DNA of 64,000 nucleotides, from NCBI RefSeq assembly GCF_038396675.1, contig NC_088934.1, forward strand, positions 2,728,501 through 2,792,500. Reading direction: 5' to 3'. The position numbers and the translations under genes are program-made. The stretch comes from Hydra vulgaris. Lineage: Eukaryota > Cnidaria > Hydrozoa > Anthoathecata > Hydridae. This document shows, piece by piece, positions 45,965 to 57,896 of this stretch. Below the pieces are notes generated by a model. It did not search any database. It saw only the letters and a list, made by a program, of their open reading frames with translations, and had not been told where the DNA came from. Numbering within the stretch: position 1 is the first letter of the stretch; each line of letters starts with the position of its first letter.

Positions 45965-46152
45965 ACAATTAAATTCGGGTAATTCAAACTCCTATAATTT
46001 CAAACATCATTTAAACCAAATAAAGTCTTTGGCCCCGTCAAAATTTTACTTAGATAACAAACTCTTGCAAAAAACAACCTTTAGTTCAGTTGTCATTATG
46101 TAGTTTAAACATTTTTTTCAAAGTCGGACTTCTTTATATCTTTTATTATTCT
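45965..46152 (+). mobile_element. Possible 5' end of a CENP-B-type (pogo/Tigger) relic
   Basis: GGGTAATTCAAACTCCTATAA (45978) resembles TAAACTCCTATAATTCAAAA at 50053. Beyond the hAT copy, 49625-49700 (plus) encodes D-A-T-K-L-A-Q-K-K-T-I-R-N-K-V-T-L-E-V-K-Y-N-K-L-K, like the start of CENP-B-type HTH proteins. One relic split by the hAT is possible. Confidence 0.35.
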
Positions 46153-46703
46153 AAGGGGCGGATCCAGGGTGTCCCCACTGATGCACGTGCATCAGTCTTT
46201 TTGCACCGTTAAATTTAAGTGTATCTCTTTTTCATTTTTTTTAATAATAAAAAGTTAAAGTAAAAATTAGAATCTGATATTCACAAAAAATGTAAAATTT
46301 GTTTTTAACTCGAAAAAAAAAATTAAATCTATACTTAATTTTAATCACCTCTCTAATTACTTATTCGCGACTGATGCAATTGTTCCTCACTAAATACAAA
46401 TGTGATTGGTTAAAGAAGAAATATTATAGATTTTTTTACATTTTTACACATTTTTCCTATCACTTACAGAAATTTTTCCTAACACTTTGTAGCAAGTGAT
46501 GCAATTGTACTCTAAATCATAAATGATTGGTTAGGAAACAATTTAAACCAATCACTATTTATTAAAAAAACAATTGTGACAGTTGCTACAAACCTTCCGC
46601 AAAAAAAAATAAAAAAATGTTTGAAGTAAGATAAAGAACGTTTTTAATAACTAATCAATTTTGTAGAAAGTTTAGAACAATTGCATCAGTTGCTCCAAAT
46701 CGT

Positions 46704-46877
46704 TCAAAATTTACAAAATTCTGATATGCCACCTGATAAACGTACTTCCTCGTAATTTTTGTCGCGGGACTTTGCTAGTAAATTAAAGTTTCAAAATTTA
46801 CAAAATTCTGATATGCCACCTGATAAACGTACTTCCTCGTAATTTTTGTCGCGGGACTTTGCTAGTAAATTAAAGTT
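46704..46877 (+). repeat. Exact 87-bp tandem duplication
   Basis: Two apparently identical head-to-tail copies (46704-46790, 46791-46877) starting TCAAAATTTACAAAATTCTG. No difference was seen between copies, so the duplication is recent (or an assembly artefact). Confidence 0.95.
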
Positions 46878-46962
46878 TTAGTACAAATATGAATCTTTTA
46901 GTCTCAAATGCAATCAAGGCTAGACATTTGTCAAATATTCGCAAATATAAAAATTGGTTGTG

Positions 46963-47060
46963 TGGCTGGATAGTTCAGTTAGTTAGAGCGTCCAACGAAA
47001 AGTTAAAACCCGGACTGTTACGATGCGAGTTCAAATCCTGCCACCACCAACTCAGCGCTA
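46963..47060 (+). mobile_element. tRNA-like SINE head (family 2)
   Basis: GGCTGGATAGTTCAGTTAG TTAGAGCG (A-box region) and GCGAGTTCAAATCCTGCCAC (B-box region) are spaced as in a tRNA with an enlarged variable/anticodon part. The following 150 bases may be the SINE body. It does not fold as a standard functional tRNA. Confidence 0.6.
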
Positions 47061-47479
47061 CAGTAGCAATTCGATACGCAAAAATGTTGGTCAATAACAG
47101 ACGTTACTTTAGATTAGCCTTAATGACTATTTGTGCCTGTTCCTATGCTAAGCCAACAATATCTTTGGATATAAGAACATTGTACAGAACAATATATAGC
47201 ATGAAAATTCAAAAAAAAAAAAAATTGATAACAGAAGAGTTGGAAATTTTAAATAACAAGAGTCCAGTGCAGCTGTATATTCAGTCTTAAAAATTCTGAA
47301 ATAGATTGTTTTATCCCGAAGCAAGAAGATAGTAAAGATTATGTGCTTTAAGGTAAAACCATATTATTAAAGTTAATGGTGTTTCCAGCTTTATATAAAC
47401 TTTTATATACTCTTTTTTATTTATTTTTACTTTTTTTACTAATTATTTACTTATTTATTTTTTACTTATCCTTTACACT

Positions 47480-49350
47480 TAACTAGTCCTAAAACTGAAA
47501 CAAATAAAAAACAATTCTCTCATATTTCTTTTACAGAAAAAGTTAATTCTACAAAATATGTAAAAATCTAATCTAAAATTAACTTTAAAAAAAGACAATC
47601 CTTTTATAGAGTTGCCTTTTGAACCTTCTGTAGGTTCTAAAACATTTGAGTGATTCAAATACTTGAGTGAATTTTTTCTGATAACTGAAAAAAAATTAAT
47701 TCCAATAATCAAAACAGTAACAATTCTAGGCAGATATGATCTAGCATTTTGTGGACATTGTGATGATACCAAATGTCATCCTGATATTAGGGAATATTCT
47801 ACAAAAAAGATTGGGAAAAGTTAACTTCATAGAGCTTTGAAAATTTCGTGTTTATTTCTGGTGATCAAATATTAACTAATCATATTTTTTCAAGTCCAAA
47901 AAATACAACATTTATATTAAAAAGGACCCAAAACCAACTTATTGATTCTTGTGGCAAAACAATTGAGGTAGTTTTAATATAAAAATGTTAGGCATTAAAA
48001 TTTTAATTCTTTGTGATAAAGCAGTTGACTGTTCAAAAACTGAACAAATGTCACTTGTTTTAAGATATGTAAATTCAGATAACGAGATTTGCGAGGATTT
48101 CTTAAGATTTATTGATTGCTAGACTGGTACATCTGGTCTTAATCTATCTCTAAATTTACTTAATACAATTCAAGAGGGCAAGGGTATGATGGTGCAGGAT
48201 TTATGGCAGCTGAATATAAAGGAATTGCTTCTTGAAGCTCTTAATCATAATGCTTTGTTTGTTCATTGTGCAAGTCATAGACTTAGTTTAGTTGTAGCAG
48301 CTGCATGCCAAGTTCAAAAAGTGAAAAACCTTCGGTAAGTAAAAGAAATTTATCATTTTTCTAACTTATCTCCTAATCGAAGTAACTGTCTCAAAAAGTA
48401 TTTAAGTCTACAACAGGAAAAAGTTATATATACTTTTCGAACAAGATGGATTCAAAAGCTGAGAGGTCTTGATGTTTTTTTTGATAATTTTATAATTTTT
48501 ATTCATGCTGCAGAGGAAAGATTAAATGAATCATAGTAATACAACTGTATAACTGCTTCCAAAATCTCTTCTTTTTTAAGATTATTACCAGATTTCTCTT
48601 TTATTGTAAGTTTAGTTGAAACAAATCAGTTAATGGATTTTTGTAATTTACTGCAACGCTTTAAACTTAATCTTTTGACATATCCGCGCAGTGTTTTGAA
48701 ATATCTAAAAAATCCGTTATTAGAAAAAAAAAAAAATTGATATACATCACGCTGAAAGGTACACTATTGCTTTTAGTTTGGCTGTAGTCCTGATATCTAA
48801 GAAGTGAGATCTAGACTGTGTAATTTCCAGGTTTACCAGGAAAAATATCCAAAAAATACAGTTAGTGGCTATCTTAAACACAGCATTACCTCCCACTCCT
48901 CCCAATTGAACATCTTATTAATAAGCTAGATAATAGGTTTCCAGAAAATTTGTTTGGCAAAAAATGGCAGTTTGTTTATAAACGTCTAGCAGCAGTTCCT
49001 TAAACTGTACTGTCCAGAATACAAGTGAGGAAACCATGGAAATCAGATTTTTATGAATTTTTAAATTTCTATTCATCTGATAAGCCTCATTTTACTTCAA
49101 TACATGCTAAGTTAGATTTATGGGAATTATTTTGAAAAACCAATCAAATATTCCTCTAACTGTTGCTGGTATTTTAAAAGCCATTGACATAAGAGGTTTT
49201 CCAAATATAAGAAAAGCGTTTTTTATATATTAGGAACAATCCCAATAAAAAATTGTGAATGTGAAAGAATTATTTCAGTTAGACAAAATAGAAAAATAGA
49301 TACTACAAAAGCAATACAAAACAAATTTAGTTATTATTTAATGACATAAA
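47480..49350 (+). pseudogene. hAT transposase relic in copy 1
   Basis: Plus strand, many stops. L-P-F-E-P-S-V-G-S-K (about 47610-47640) parallels L-E-P-S-V-D-S-T-I in copy 2. Then R-G-Q-G-Y-D-G-A-G-F-M-A (about 48176-48210), H-N-A-L-F-V-H-C-A-S-H-R-L-S-L-V-V (48245-48295; hAT C-A-x-H-x-L-x-L block), T-R-W-I-Q-K-L (about 48440), H-F-T-S-I-H-A-K-L-D-L-W (about 49090) and C-E-C-E-R-I-I-S-V-R (about 49256; dimerisation domain). Dead. Confidence 0.8.
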
Positions 49351-49533
49351 AGCGGCGTCAATCCAAAAAAAAGCCGCCGGGGCATGTCCGCCCTACCCTC
49401 GCTACGCTTTTTTCTGTCCCTCCACTTTTTAAATTGACTATACTTAAATCCTAGGGAGATTGGAGGGGGTGGAGGAATGAGCTCTATGAAAAAAATTCGC
49501 ATCTTTCATTTAAAATGCTAGATCCGTATTCTG

Positions 49534-50286
49534 TTAAAGTTGATTCAAATCCATAGATTTGAATATTTCATTATCTTTGAGTGTTTTGAAGTTTTAAAGG
49601 TTCTTTAAATTTCAGTACTCGTGATAGATGCAACCAAATTAGCTCAAAAAAAAACGATACGTAATAAAGTTACTTTGGAAGTAAAGTATAACAAATTAAA
49701 ATAAACAGAAAAGGGTAGGCTGGATAAAGATATAAAGCAAAATAATTTAGAATTCCAAGTATTACCATTGCTTCCAGTAAAAAAAGTTAACAAATATATA
49801 CTATAACCATACATCAGGAGTGACAAAGGAATTTCCAAAACCCATATTACCGCTATCGTGATATAAAGTTGACAGAATGATTCTTCTGTCACTGAAAAAA
49901 ATAAAAGACCCTCTTCAAGAACAGTAGTCATTACTGGTGTTTTTAGTTTACATAAAGTTTGTAATGATTTTGTGTAAAAATTAACTATATGGTAACTGTA
50001 AAAAATACCTCTTGCATGCACTTTTTAATAATTTTTGCCGAGCGAAAATTTAAACTCCTATAATTCAAAACTAAGGTAATTCAAACAGCTGAGATTCCTA
50101 GAGATTCCTTGATGAGATTTCTAGAGGATACAAATTGCGTTAGTTTAACTGTATTTTGTTAAAAAATTGTTTAGGTTCATTCAAAAATGTATTTTTTATT
50201 GAATCAAATTTTAATATGAGCTTAACTCCGTAAAAAAAAATCACAACTATTAACCTCGCTTTCATTATTTTTCTAAATACTGTCTA
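49534..50286. other. Unassigned stretch with CENP-B-like remnant
   Basis: The plus strand has a short HTH-like remnant at 49625-49830. The minus-strand frame of 125 codons at 49644-50021 is antisense to it and hydrophobic by composition only; I do not call it a gene. Confidence 0.35.
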
Positions 50287-51079
50287 ACGGGTGGTTACTA
50301 AAAATCCGGACTAACTTTAACTGATTTTTAAACTCTTCTTTTTTTTTTTTTAATTTTTAAATTTTTCAAGAAGCACCATCTATGATAAAATTATAGATAG
50401 CGCTTCTTGGAATCTGATAGATGCTGAGAATGATTCTGGACACAAAAGAGTGCAAAGAAGTGGTCGTGTGGCCAAAATCATAACCCCCAAGGTAATCAAG
50501 CGTCTGAGAGCTGTATTTAACCACAGCGATTGAGTTTCAATGAGGTAAGTCGGTCAAAAAATTTGGATGCAGCCATTCACATATCATTAAAACTCTTGCC
50601 AAGTACACTGACATCAAAACTTATACAAAACAGGGTATACCTGATCAACAAGAGAGCCAGAATGAGCGAATCAAGACCGCATTGATCATCTTTATCGCAA
50701 TTTTCAAGGAAAATTGGTCATACTTGACGACGACACTTACTTCACGCTGTCGCACTCAACGATAAACTAAAACAACACCTTGTACTCTTGCTACAAAGAC
50801 AAGTCTCCACCGAAAGTTAAATATGGCAAAGAGTGCAAGTTCGAACCCAAGCGGCTCGTCTGGCTACCCGTTTCTGACTAAGGTATTTCCAAGCCATTCA
50901 CTTTTTGGGTTACCTCGTTGTAGAGTTGGTCGAATCCGAAGAAACAGACTGGTTGACAAATTTAATTAAAATGAATAACTAAAACCTATATTTAATGATA
51001 TTTTTAATTAATCTCTACTTTAAAAAGTATGGGAGTAATTGCCCTTGAAAATAAGTCCGGGTTTTTAGTAACCACCCGT
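50287..51079 (+). mobile_element. Deleted mariner-type element
   Basis: Ends ACGGGTGGTTACTAAAAATC and its complement, about 26 bp with small differences. TA lies on both sides (50285-50286; 51080-51081). The interior keeps transposase scraps on the plus strand: I-K-R-L-R-A-V (about 50500), R-N-F-Q-G-K-L-V-I-L-D-D-D-T-Y-F-T-L-S-H-S (about 50697-50760, first catalytic Asp) and F-E-P-K-R-L-V-W-L-P-V-S-D (about 50840). The rest is deleted. Confidence 0.88.
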
Positions 51080-51244
51080 TATGGCAAGTTAACGTGTAAG
51101 CTTTTATTACTTAACCGCTTTAATATTTACAATCAATAGACGGTTAGTATTAAAGCGGATAAGTAAAATTATAGCTTGCATTATGTAGTAATGAGAAGTA
51201 ATAATAAAGCGTAATATAATTTTTTATTTATTTCATGAAAAATT

Positions 51245-51500
51245 ATGATACGCTTCATTGTACGCAAAAATTTCTTGTACTGTTTTTTATTTAATTCATT
51301 TTCAAAACTTTGATTTTATTTACCTCGCCTATATGTACTAAATTTTTTCTTCAGTCTTTAGTTTTTGAAAAACTATTGATAACTTTCTTTTCATACGTAT
51401 GTCAAGAGTACCTATGTCTGTCAATATTTTGTTTCAAAAGTAACTCCCTTCCAGGGATGTTGTTTTTGCAACAATTATTAAATGTGGAAACCTTCTGCAA
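51245..51500 (-). pseudogene. Decayed inverted copy of the 57.9-kb basic exon
   Basis: Minus strand. It matches 57840-58085 at nucleotide level, including the intron end GTAACCAAGTTTAATTT...TTTGCAG and the first codons (here K-V-S-T-F-N-N-C-C-K-N-N-I-P-G-R-E against K-I-S-T-L-N-N-H-C-K-N-N-I-P-G-K-E). A stop and a shift follow. Because intron sequence is shared, it arose by DNA duplication, not retroposition. Confidence 0.75.
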
Positions 51501-51555
51501 ATAAAAAATTAAACTTGGTTACAACAGAGTTCCATTGTTTCGTTTTTTAAGCCAT

Positions 51556-51755
51556 TTTAAAGGCGGCTGAGGCGCCGAGGTTAAAGCGTTTGCTTTATAA
51601 GCAGGAGATCCAGGATTCGAAGCGATCTCTGGTCATATTTCGCGCAATTGGTAAGGAAGGGAGCGTAAACTTCCTAGTTAAATGCTCTTCCAATGTTCCA
51701 AATGTTCTGTAACAAAACCGTTAGATCTTCTTGGTGCACCTAAAACAAAAAATTT
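51556..51755 (+). mobile_element. tRNA-derived SINE (family 1, copy 3)
   Basis: GGCGGCTGAGGCGCCGAGG head (diverged A box), B-box-like GATTCGAAGCG, body GGTAAGGAAGGGAGCGTAAAC, then CTTCTTGGTGCACCTAAAAC and an A-rich tail. More diverged than copy 1. Confidence 0.82.
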
Positions 51756-52569
51756 AAAAAAGTAATAATAATAACTACGCTCCATCTAAAGTTTAAGGTT
51801 GTCATATAAAAAGGCGATTTTGAGAAATATAAAGTTATCTACTATTTTTAGGTGTTTAAATAGTTCCTCGGAAAGAATAAAGTAGATTTAAATAAAATAT
51901 CAAATAAATTTGGTTAATCCATAATGGCAAAAAATGTGTCACTAAATTAGCAAAATTGGTCATATTTCAAAATGCTGTGAGCCAATTTGTCTTTGTCTGT
52001 TTTCAATTAAATTTTAGGATATTATACAGTATATTTGAATACTTCAATAATTTTCAATAATTTTGTGGGAAGTTTTGAAACTTTTTGGTCTATAAAACAA
52101 TATTTAGAGTGATTCATTAAAGTTTTGTAGTTAAAATGGAGTGAAAATATTGTTGTGAACATATACTGAAAATTTGAAAACAAACACTCTATCCAATTTC
52201 AAATTGATGCATTTTAACTTTTCAAGAGACGCTCAAAATGCAAAGCTGAGAGAAACATAAAAGAAAGTTTTAAAAGTAAAAATCTCAACAAATCTTTAAA
52301 ACCTGAAAATTTGCTAAAGCCAGGGGTGGATCTAGCATTTTAAATAGGGATGAAAGATTTTTATCAACTAACCGCCCATCCCCGAGCATTGGCAGAGCGC
52401 CCTAGGCGGCACTATTTTAGGGGCGTCAATTTTTGATTCTTTCCTATTCTTGATAGGCACGGTATGTAAAGTAATGTTGCCTAAGGTTAGGTCTCCATTT
52501 CTGGATTCTTTCCTTTTCTTGATAGGTATATTTTTTTTGTAATTTTTGTCATATTTTTTCATTAAAGTT

Positions 52570-52631
52570 TAATTAATATAATGAAATAAGTTCTCTCCCT
52601 GAATCACACTCTCTCTCTCTTTATATATGTA

Positions 52632-52672
<41 letters not shown>

Positions 52673-53830
52673 CAGTCTTGCACTCAATAAATCTTAAGAA
52701 AGCCTCGCAAATCTCGTTATCTGAATTTGCATATCTTAAAACAAGCGACATTTGTTCAGTATTTAAACAGTCAACTGCCTCATCACAAAGAATTAAAAAA
52801 TAAATCGAATGTTTTACATTTTATATCAAAACTTCCTCAATTACTTTCCCACAAATATCAATAAGTTGGTTTTGGGTAGTTTTTGATATAGGATGCATTT
52901 CTTGGATTCGAAGAAAGATGATTATCTACTGTTTAATCATCAGCATCAACACGGAAATTTAAAAGTTCTATCAAGTTATCTACTCCAACTTTTTGTGCAG
53001 AAGATTCCCCAACATCTGGATGATATTTGCTATCATCACGGTGTCCACGAAATGCAAGATCATTTCTACCAAGAAATATTATTGTTTTAATTATTGGAAC
53101 TAATTTTTTTCGGTTATCAGAAATAAGTTTTTAACGTGAATTAGTTAAACCAATCTCAATAACATTACTTTTGGAGTTGCAACGTGAAAGAAATGCATTA
53201 AACGAAAGTATTTACCTTTCGTGTTAGACACAACTTTTCTCGTGTTTTTTAAAATCACGAACAGCATTACTCCACTCTTGATGAGGCTTAAAACTAAATT
53301 TAACACTCCAAACGTATTTAAAATACTAGCACCTAGCAAAGTACAAGCAAGACAGTAAGCTCCATCTTCTTTGCAAGAATAAGCTAACCATAAAAATTGG
53401 CCCAACCATTCACTTTTAAATGACCTTTTCGTATTAGAAGATAGTGGGAAAATAAATATAGAATTAGGACGAAATACTTTGTTTATCAAATCTAACAAAA
53501 TTGAATCGTTTTTGCCAGTGGTTAAAAGTTTACCACAGGCAAGATACGTTGAAACATCATATACAGAACTTGAGTCTTTAAATAAAGAAATATCAGCTGA
53601 GTTAGAATTTAATGATTCAAATATTGTAGAATCTACGGAAGGTTCTAAAGGCAACTCAATAACAGGATTGTTTTTTTAAAGTTAATTTTAGATTGGGTTT
53701 TGACATGTTTTGCAGAATTAATTTCTTCTGCGAAAGAAACACCAGAGAGTTTTTTTTTTATTTGTTTCAGTTTTAGAACTAGTTGGAAGCACGTTAGAAT
53801 CAACAAAGTGGAAAGGATATTTAGCATCAC
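52570..53830 (-). pseudogene. hAT transposase relic in copy 2
   Basis: Minus strand. M-P-L-E-P-S-V-D-S-T-I at 53654, then S-F-K-S-E-W-L-G-Q-F-L-W-L-A-Y-S and Y-C-L-A-C-T-L-L-G-A (about 53440-53340), a zinc-finger-like N-terminal domain. Further on are L-V-L-R-Y-A-N-S-D-N-E-I-C-E-A-F-L-R-F (52748-52690) and F-I-E-C-K-T-G-T just before the microsatellite. The second half of the protein is missing. Same family as 47480-49350. Confidence 0.78.
52620..52670. repeat. TATG/TA microsatellite in a transposase frame
   Basis: Alternating TA with TATG variants. It reads as Y-I-Y-I on the minus strand directly after hAT codons, so it replaced or interrupted the coding sequence. Confidence 0.9.
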
Positions 53831-54247
53831 TTTTTATAGCTAAGTCATTATTTTCACATGAAATTAATAGGGATTTTTTAATAATAGGTACAAAATGGTT
53901 AGGTTACCATTAATTATTATTTTGTATCACTGACATAATATCAGTATTACATCATAAAATCTTTAAAATATTTTGATTTTGATTTTTACTAGAATTAAAT
54001 GGATAAATAATCGTATTAAAAAGTTTTTTGAATTTTTCTAAGCCAAAATCAGGATATATTGATCTAATAAGAATGTTTAAAACTGATGACAAAGCAATAA
54101 GACGTAAAAACGAAGAAAAATTGTCAGTTGATCAATGCTTCCATTTTTCATAATTTCAGAAACTGATTCATTGTTAATTAATTTAAACTGATCTGAACAT
54201 TCAAAAGAAACACAGACTACTAGCACACTGGAAAGATTATTAAAATT

Positions 54248-54626
54248 ATCACAGTGTCTGCATGCCCGGCAGCCGGGTTGTAAAAACGTGAAACCTAAAT
54301 GCCCGGTAGTTTAAGTAGACATGCGCGTATTATCGCTACATTCTCATTTTTTAATTTTTTTTTCACTTTTTATAAAAGAAAAAATATAAAGTTAATATAA
54401 ATGCCGTGCATGCAGCTTCTGCATGTAAAATCCACCCTGCACTTTTAACATAAGAAGAGAGATTAGTTTATTCTACTGCCAGGTAGATAAAATATTCCAA
54501 TGTACTTGCAGATTTAAATCTGTTCGGTATTTTCAATTATAAAAAGAAGAGCATGCGTACTTGAACTGCCAGGCATGTAGGCTTTACGTTTTTACTAACC
54601 GGCTGCCGGGCATGCAGACACGTCAT
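54248..54626. mobile_element. 379-bp MITE with strong GC-rich ends
   Basis: The inverted ends share GTGTCTGCATGCCCGGCAGC and a few further bases (left from 54248, right to 54626). Direct duplication AAAATT flanks it (54242-54247; 54627-54632). The interior is AT-rich with two extra GCATG/CCCGG motifs. Superfamily unassigned. Confidence 0.82.
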
Positions 54627-55735
54627 AAAATTATTAGTTTCAACCTGTTTAATAAAAAGTGAGTACCTCGAATAGTAGGAAGCTTTTTCAAACAATTCAA
54701 TCGAAGTTAGAAGTCTCAATATATTGACTGTTTTCTGTGACGATTTGGTTAAAAGAGAAGCTGAACTGTACAGGCAATTTCCATCTTTGGATGACCTTAA
54801 ATCAAATAAAAAGTATACCAAAACTAGCACAGTTTTTATAATTTTCTAGCTGGAATATGAAACGCTTTTAACTTTATTAATAGTATTTACCTTAAAGTAA
54901 CATAATCTTTACCATCTTCTTGCTGCGGTATAAAGCAATCCATTTCAGCATTTTAAAAAGACTGGCTATATGGTTGAACTGGAAACTTATTATTTAAACT
55001 TTTAAGCTCTTCAACCAACTGACTTTTGCGATTATTTGGCAAATGTCTAGCCTTAATTGCATTTGTTTTCAAACTTTAATAACTAGCAAAGCCCTTTGAT
55101 GAAAATTGCAAGCGAAGAACGAATATTCGGTATATTAGAAATATTGTAGGTTTTGAACAATTTGGAGCTTCTGCCGCAATTGTTTAAAACCTTCTACAGA
55201 ACTGATTGGTTATAAAAAAAAATCTTTAGTTAAAAACTATTTTTTTAACATATTAGTATATTTTTTTAGGAAAGTTTGTAGCAAGTGTCGCAATTGTTCT
55301 TTTTATAAAGAGTGATTGGTTTAAACCGTTTTTTAACCAATCACTTTTTGATTTAGAGAACAATTGCAACAAGTTTCGCGACACTTGCTACAAAGTGATC
55401 GGAAAAGTTTGTAAAAATGTACAAATATGATTGGTTAATCGGTAAAATATTTTTATTTAATTAATCGCACTTGTTATAGTGAAGAACAATTGCATCAGTT
55501 GTTCCAAAACACAGGAAATTTTGTTTAAGAAACGAATAAGTAACTATAGAGATTAAATAAAATCGAGTTTGCATTAAGTAATTAAAATATTTGATTTTTT
55601 TCAAATCTCGGATTCAAATTTCTATTCAAGTTTTTATTAAGGCAAAAAGTGCAAAAGAGATACACTTATATTTAGCGGTGCAAAAAGACTGTCGCAAGCG
55701 CATCAGTGGCGACACCCTAGATCCGCCCCTGGTAG

Positions 55736-57840
55736 CATAGGAGATTCTATGGGTTCTTTTTCTTTTCTTTTTTTTTAAAAAGTCTCTTTGGGTTCTTTTT
55801 ATTTTCAAAATGTCACTGAAGTTCTTCTGCTTTACTCTGATGGATTTTCTTCGTTTTTTTTATATTATCAGTAGCTTTTTGGTCGTTTTACACGTGAAAT
55901 ATCTAGCTTCTTTGCAGTTTGGTGCAAAACTGTTTCTGTCAATCCGAAATTTTCTAAGTTGCCAAGGATGACATTTTTGCCATTATTAAAATGTGTTGCT
56001 GAACTGCTACCCATTTATCGCTTTTATTTCAACAAAGATTTTGATTTTGATATTATTGCATTTAAAGCCGCGTTTGCATTTTAGGTTTTAACATGCATAA
56101 TCTTCTCCAATAGCTCTTCAGTCAATAAAGCTTTAGTAATTGGAAAGATGAGATTTTTTATCCTCATAGGAATTAAATTTAGTGACTCATATGTCTTACT
56201 TTTAAACCTTTTGAAGGGTAACTAAGAGCGTTTCTAGGTAAATTTCAGAAACTGATAGCCTTAAAAGCTAACAAAACGGACTAAAAAGGTATGGTAAGTG
56301 ATTTAATTTTTTTGGTAATCAAAGTAGTGGTAAACAGGATGCTGATTTATTAAAAATGAAAACATTTTTCAAAAATATCATTTTTTGATGCGGCAACTAA
56401 GTTACGATATATTCAAACTTGCTGTAGTAACTGACAATGAATAATCAATTTTTTCCATTTATTGATCCGTGTTCAACAATTAATTTAATTGTATTTGATT
56501 ATTTGATAATTAATTTAATCGTACTTGGTTATATTGATTAGATTATGTCCTTTATCAGAAGGTTGCTTAAGGTTTGCAAGTAACGCACAGTTTAATGGTT
56601 TATATTTATAAGCAATAAAGTTGATGCGAGTTCTAGAGAATTGTTTTACAAATGTTTTGTATACAAATGTTTTTTATTCTAAAAAAAAATTGACTATAAA
56701 AAAAATACTTACACGTAAATTGTTCGCGCAAAACGCGTTCATACGCTTTTATACATACCAAAGGTTTTTAAAGCTCGTAATTTCAGTTATAATTTTAAAT
56801 TATTTCAAAGCAAATAAAACATTGGGTGATATAAAGTAAAGTTTGATGTATTATTTTTATACTTTTTTTATATTTACACTAAAATCATTTTTATAAATTT
56901 TTACATGTTAATCTACCATCCCGCGATATTTTAAGTATAAATATAATTTTTGCGTCGTTTAAAATTCCAATCACATGATTACTTACGTCTGCCCACGTTT
57001 TTAAATCCACATTAGTCCACAATAATTTTTATACTTTTGGTTTTTTATACTTTAATAATTTATATACTTTTGGGTTTAGTAGATAAAATGAATATCGTAA
57101 TTTAAAGTTCGTTATGAAATTTATTTGGTCTGAAAAATCTTACCTTTTTGTTTGTTTAATAAATTATCAGAATTCGCTCACATTCGCAATAAAATATTAA
57201 CACATATGTAAACTATAAACCACCCACGGTTTTCTTAAAACTAAATGTTTATGAATATTGTTCCGTAAACTGCTTAGTCATGGCGCCATTTTTATTTATA
57301 ATTCAGTTGTTTGTTCTTTTTTTACATCATTTTTATTACATTTTTTATTGTTGTTTATAAATTTTTATTTTTTATTTTTAAACTAAGATGCTTTTTAAAA
57401 CCTAATTCTTAAAATTTATAACTTATAATGATAAAACTCATTTTCTACAAAACATCATTCACAGTTCTGCTTAAAATAAAGTAAATATAAAAATATAATT
57501 GAAAAAATAATAAAAAAAATGTATATATAAAATGTAAAGTAGAAATTTTAAATAAGTTTTTTAGTTTTTTCTGTAAGTCTAAAATATTTTTATGAACCGC
57601 AAATATTATTTTTAAACATTAAATATTTTATTAAAAGAATTAATGGCAAAAAATACTGTTATGTTTAACTACTGTTAAAGAGCCGTTTGCACCAGCAGAC
57701 TCTTGTTCTAAAATTTCTAAAATTGCATAAAAAATATAGAAAAACAGAAACACAAAATTTTAACTTTGTAAAATAAATGGTGTTGTAAATACTTGCAAAT
57801 CATATATAAGGATCAGATTTCTTTGTTTATTTAAACTGTC
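55736..57840. other. Unassigned AT-rich stretch
   Basis: T-rich repeats at 55755-55800 (TTGGGTTCTTTTTMTTTTC twice). A minus-strand fragment at 56000-55850 (N-L-E-N-F-G-L-T-E-T-V-L) may be coding debris. The 72-codon plus frame at 56621-56839 has no recognised motif. If the exon at 57897 belongs to a gene, its upstream exons should lie here, but none could be supported. Confidence 0.35.
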
Positions 57841-57896
57841 ATGTGAAAAAATTTTTTTGTCGTAACCAAGTTTAATTTGTTATTTGCAGAAAATTT

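Larger units (their letters stand above)
46153..49533 (+). mobile_element. hAT-family element, copy 1
   Basis: Left terminus GGGGCGGATCCAGGGTG; right terminus, inverted, CAGAATACGGATCTAGCATTT. Both ends match those of the copy at 52321-55735. The 46380-46720 subterminal zone holds several copies, in both orientations, of AGCAAGTGATGCAATTGT-like modules paired with GATTGGTTA-like modules. The transposase relic lies at 47480-49350. A SINE and an 87-bp duplication lie between. Confidence 0.78.
52321..55735 (-). mobile_element. hAT-family element, copy 2 (inverted relative to copy 1)
   Basis: Left terminus CCAGGGGTGGATCTAGCATT, right terminus CCTAGATCCGCCCCTGG. The transposase relic is on the minus strand (about 53830-52570). 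The subterminal zone 55150-55510 holds repeated AGCAAGTGTCGCAATTGTT modules in both orientations, as in copy 1. Later additions are a TA/GTA microsatellite within the coding part and a 379-bp MITE (54248-54626). Confidence 0.82.

Noticed and set aside
49644..50021. 125-codon hydrophobic minus-strand frame that could pass for a membrane protein
   Set aside because: Hydrophobicity comes from T-rich codons; the opposite strand has CENP-B-like coding debris.
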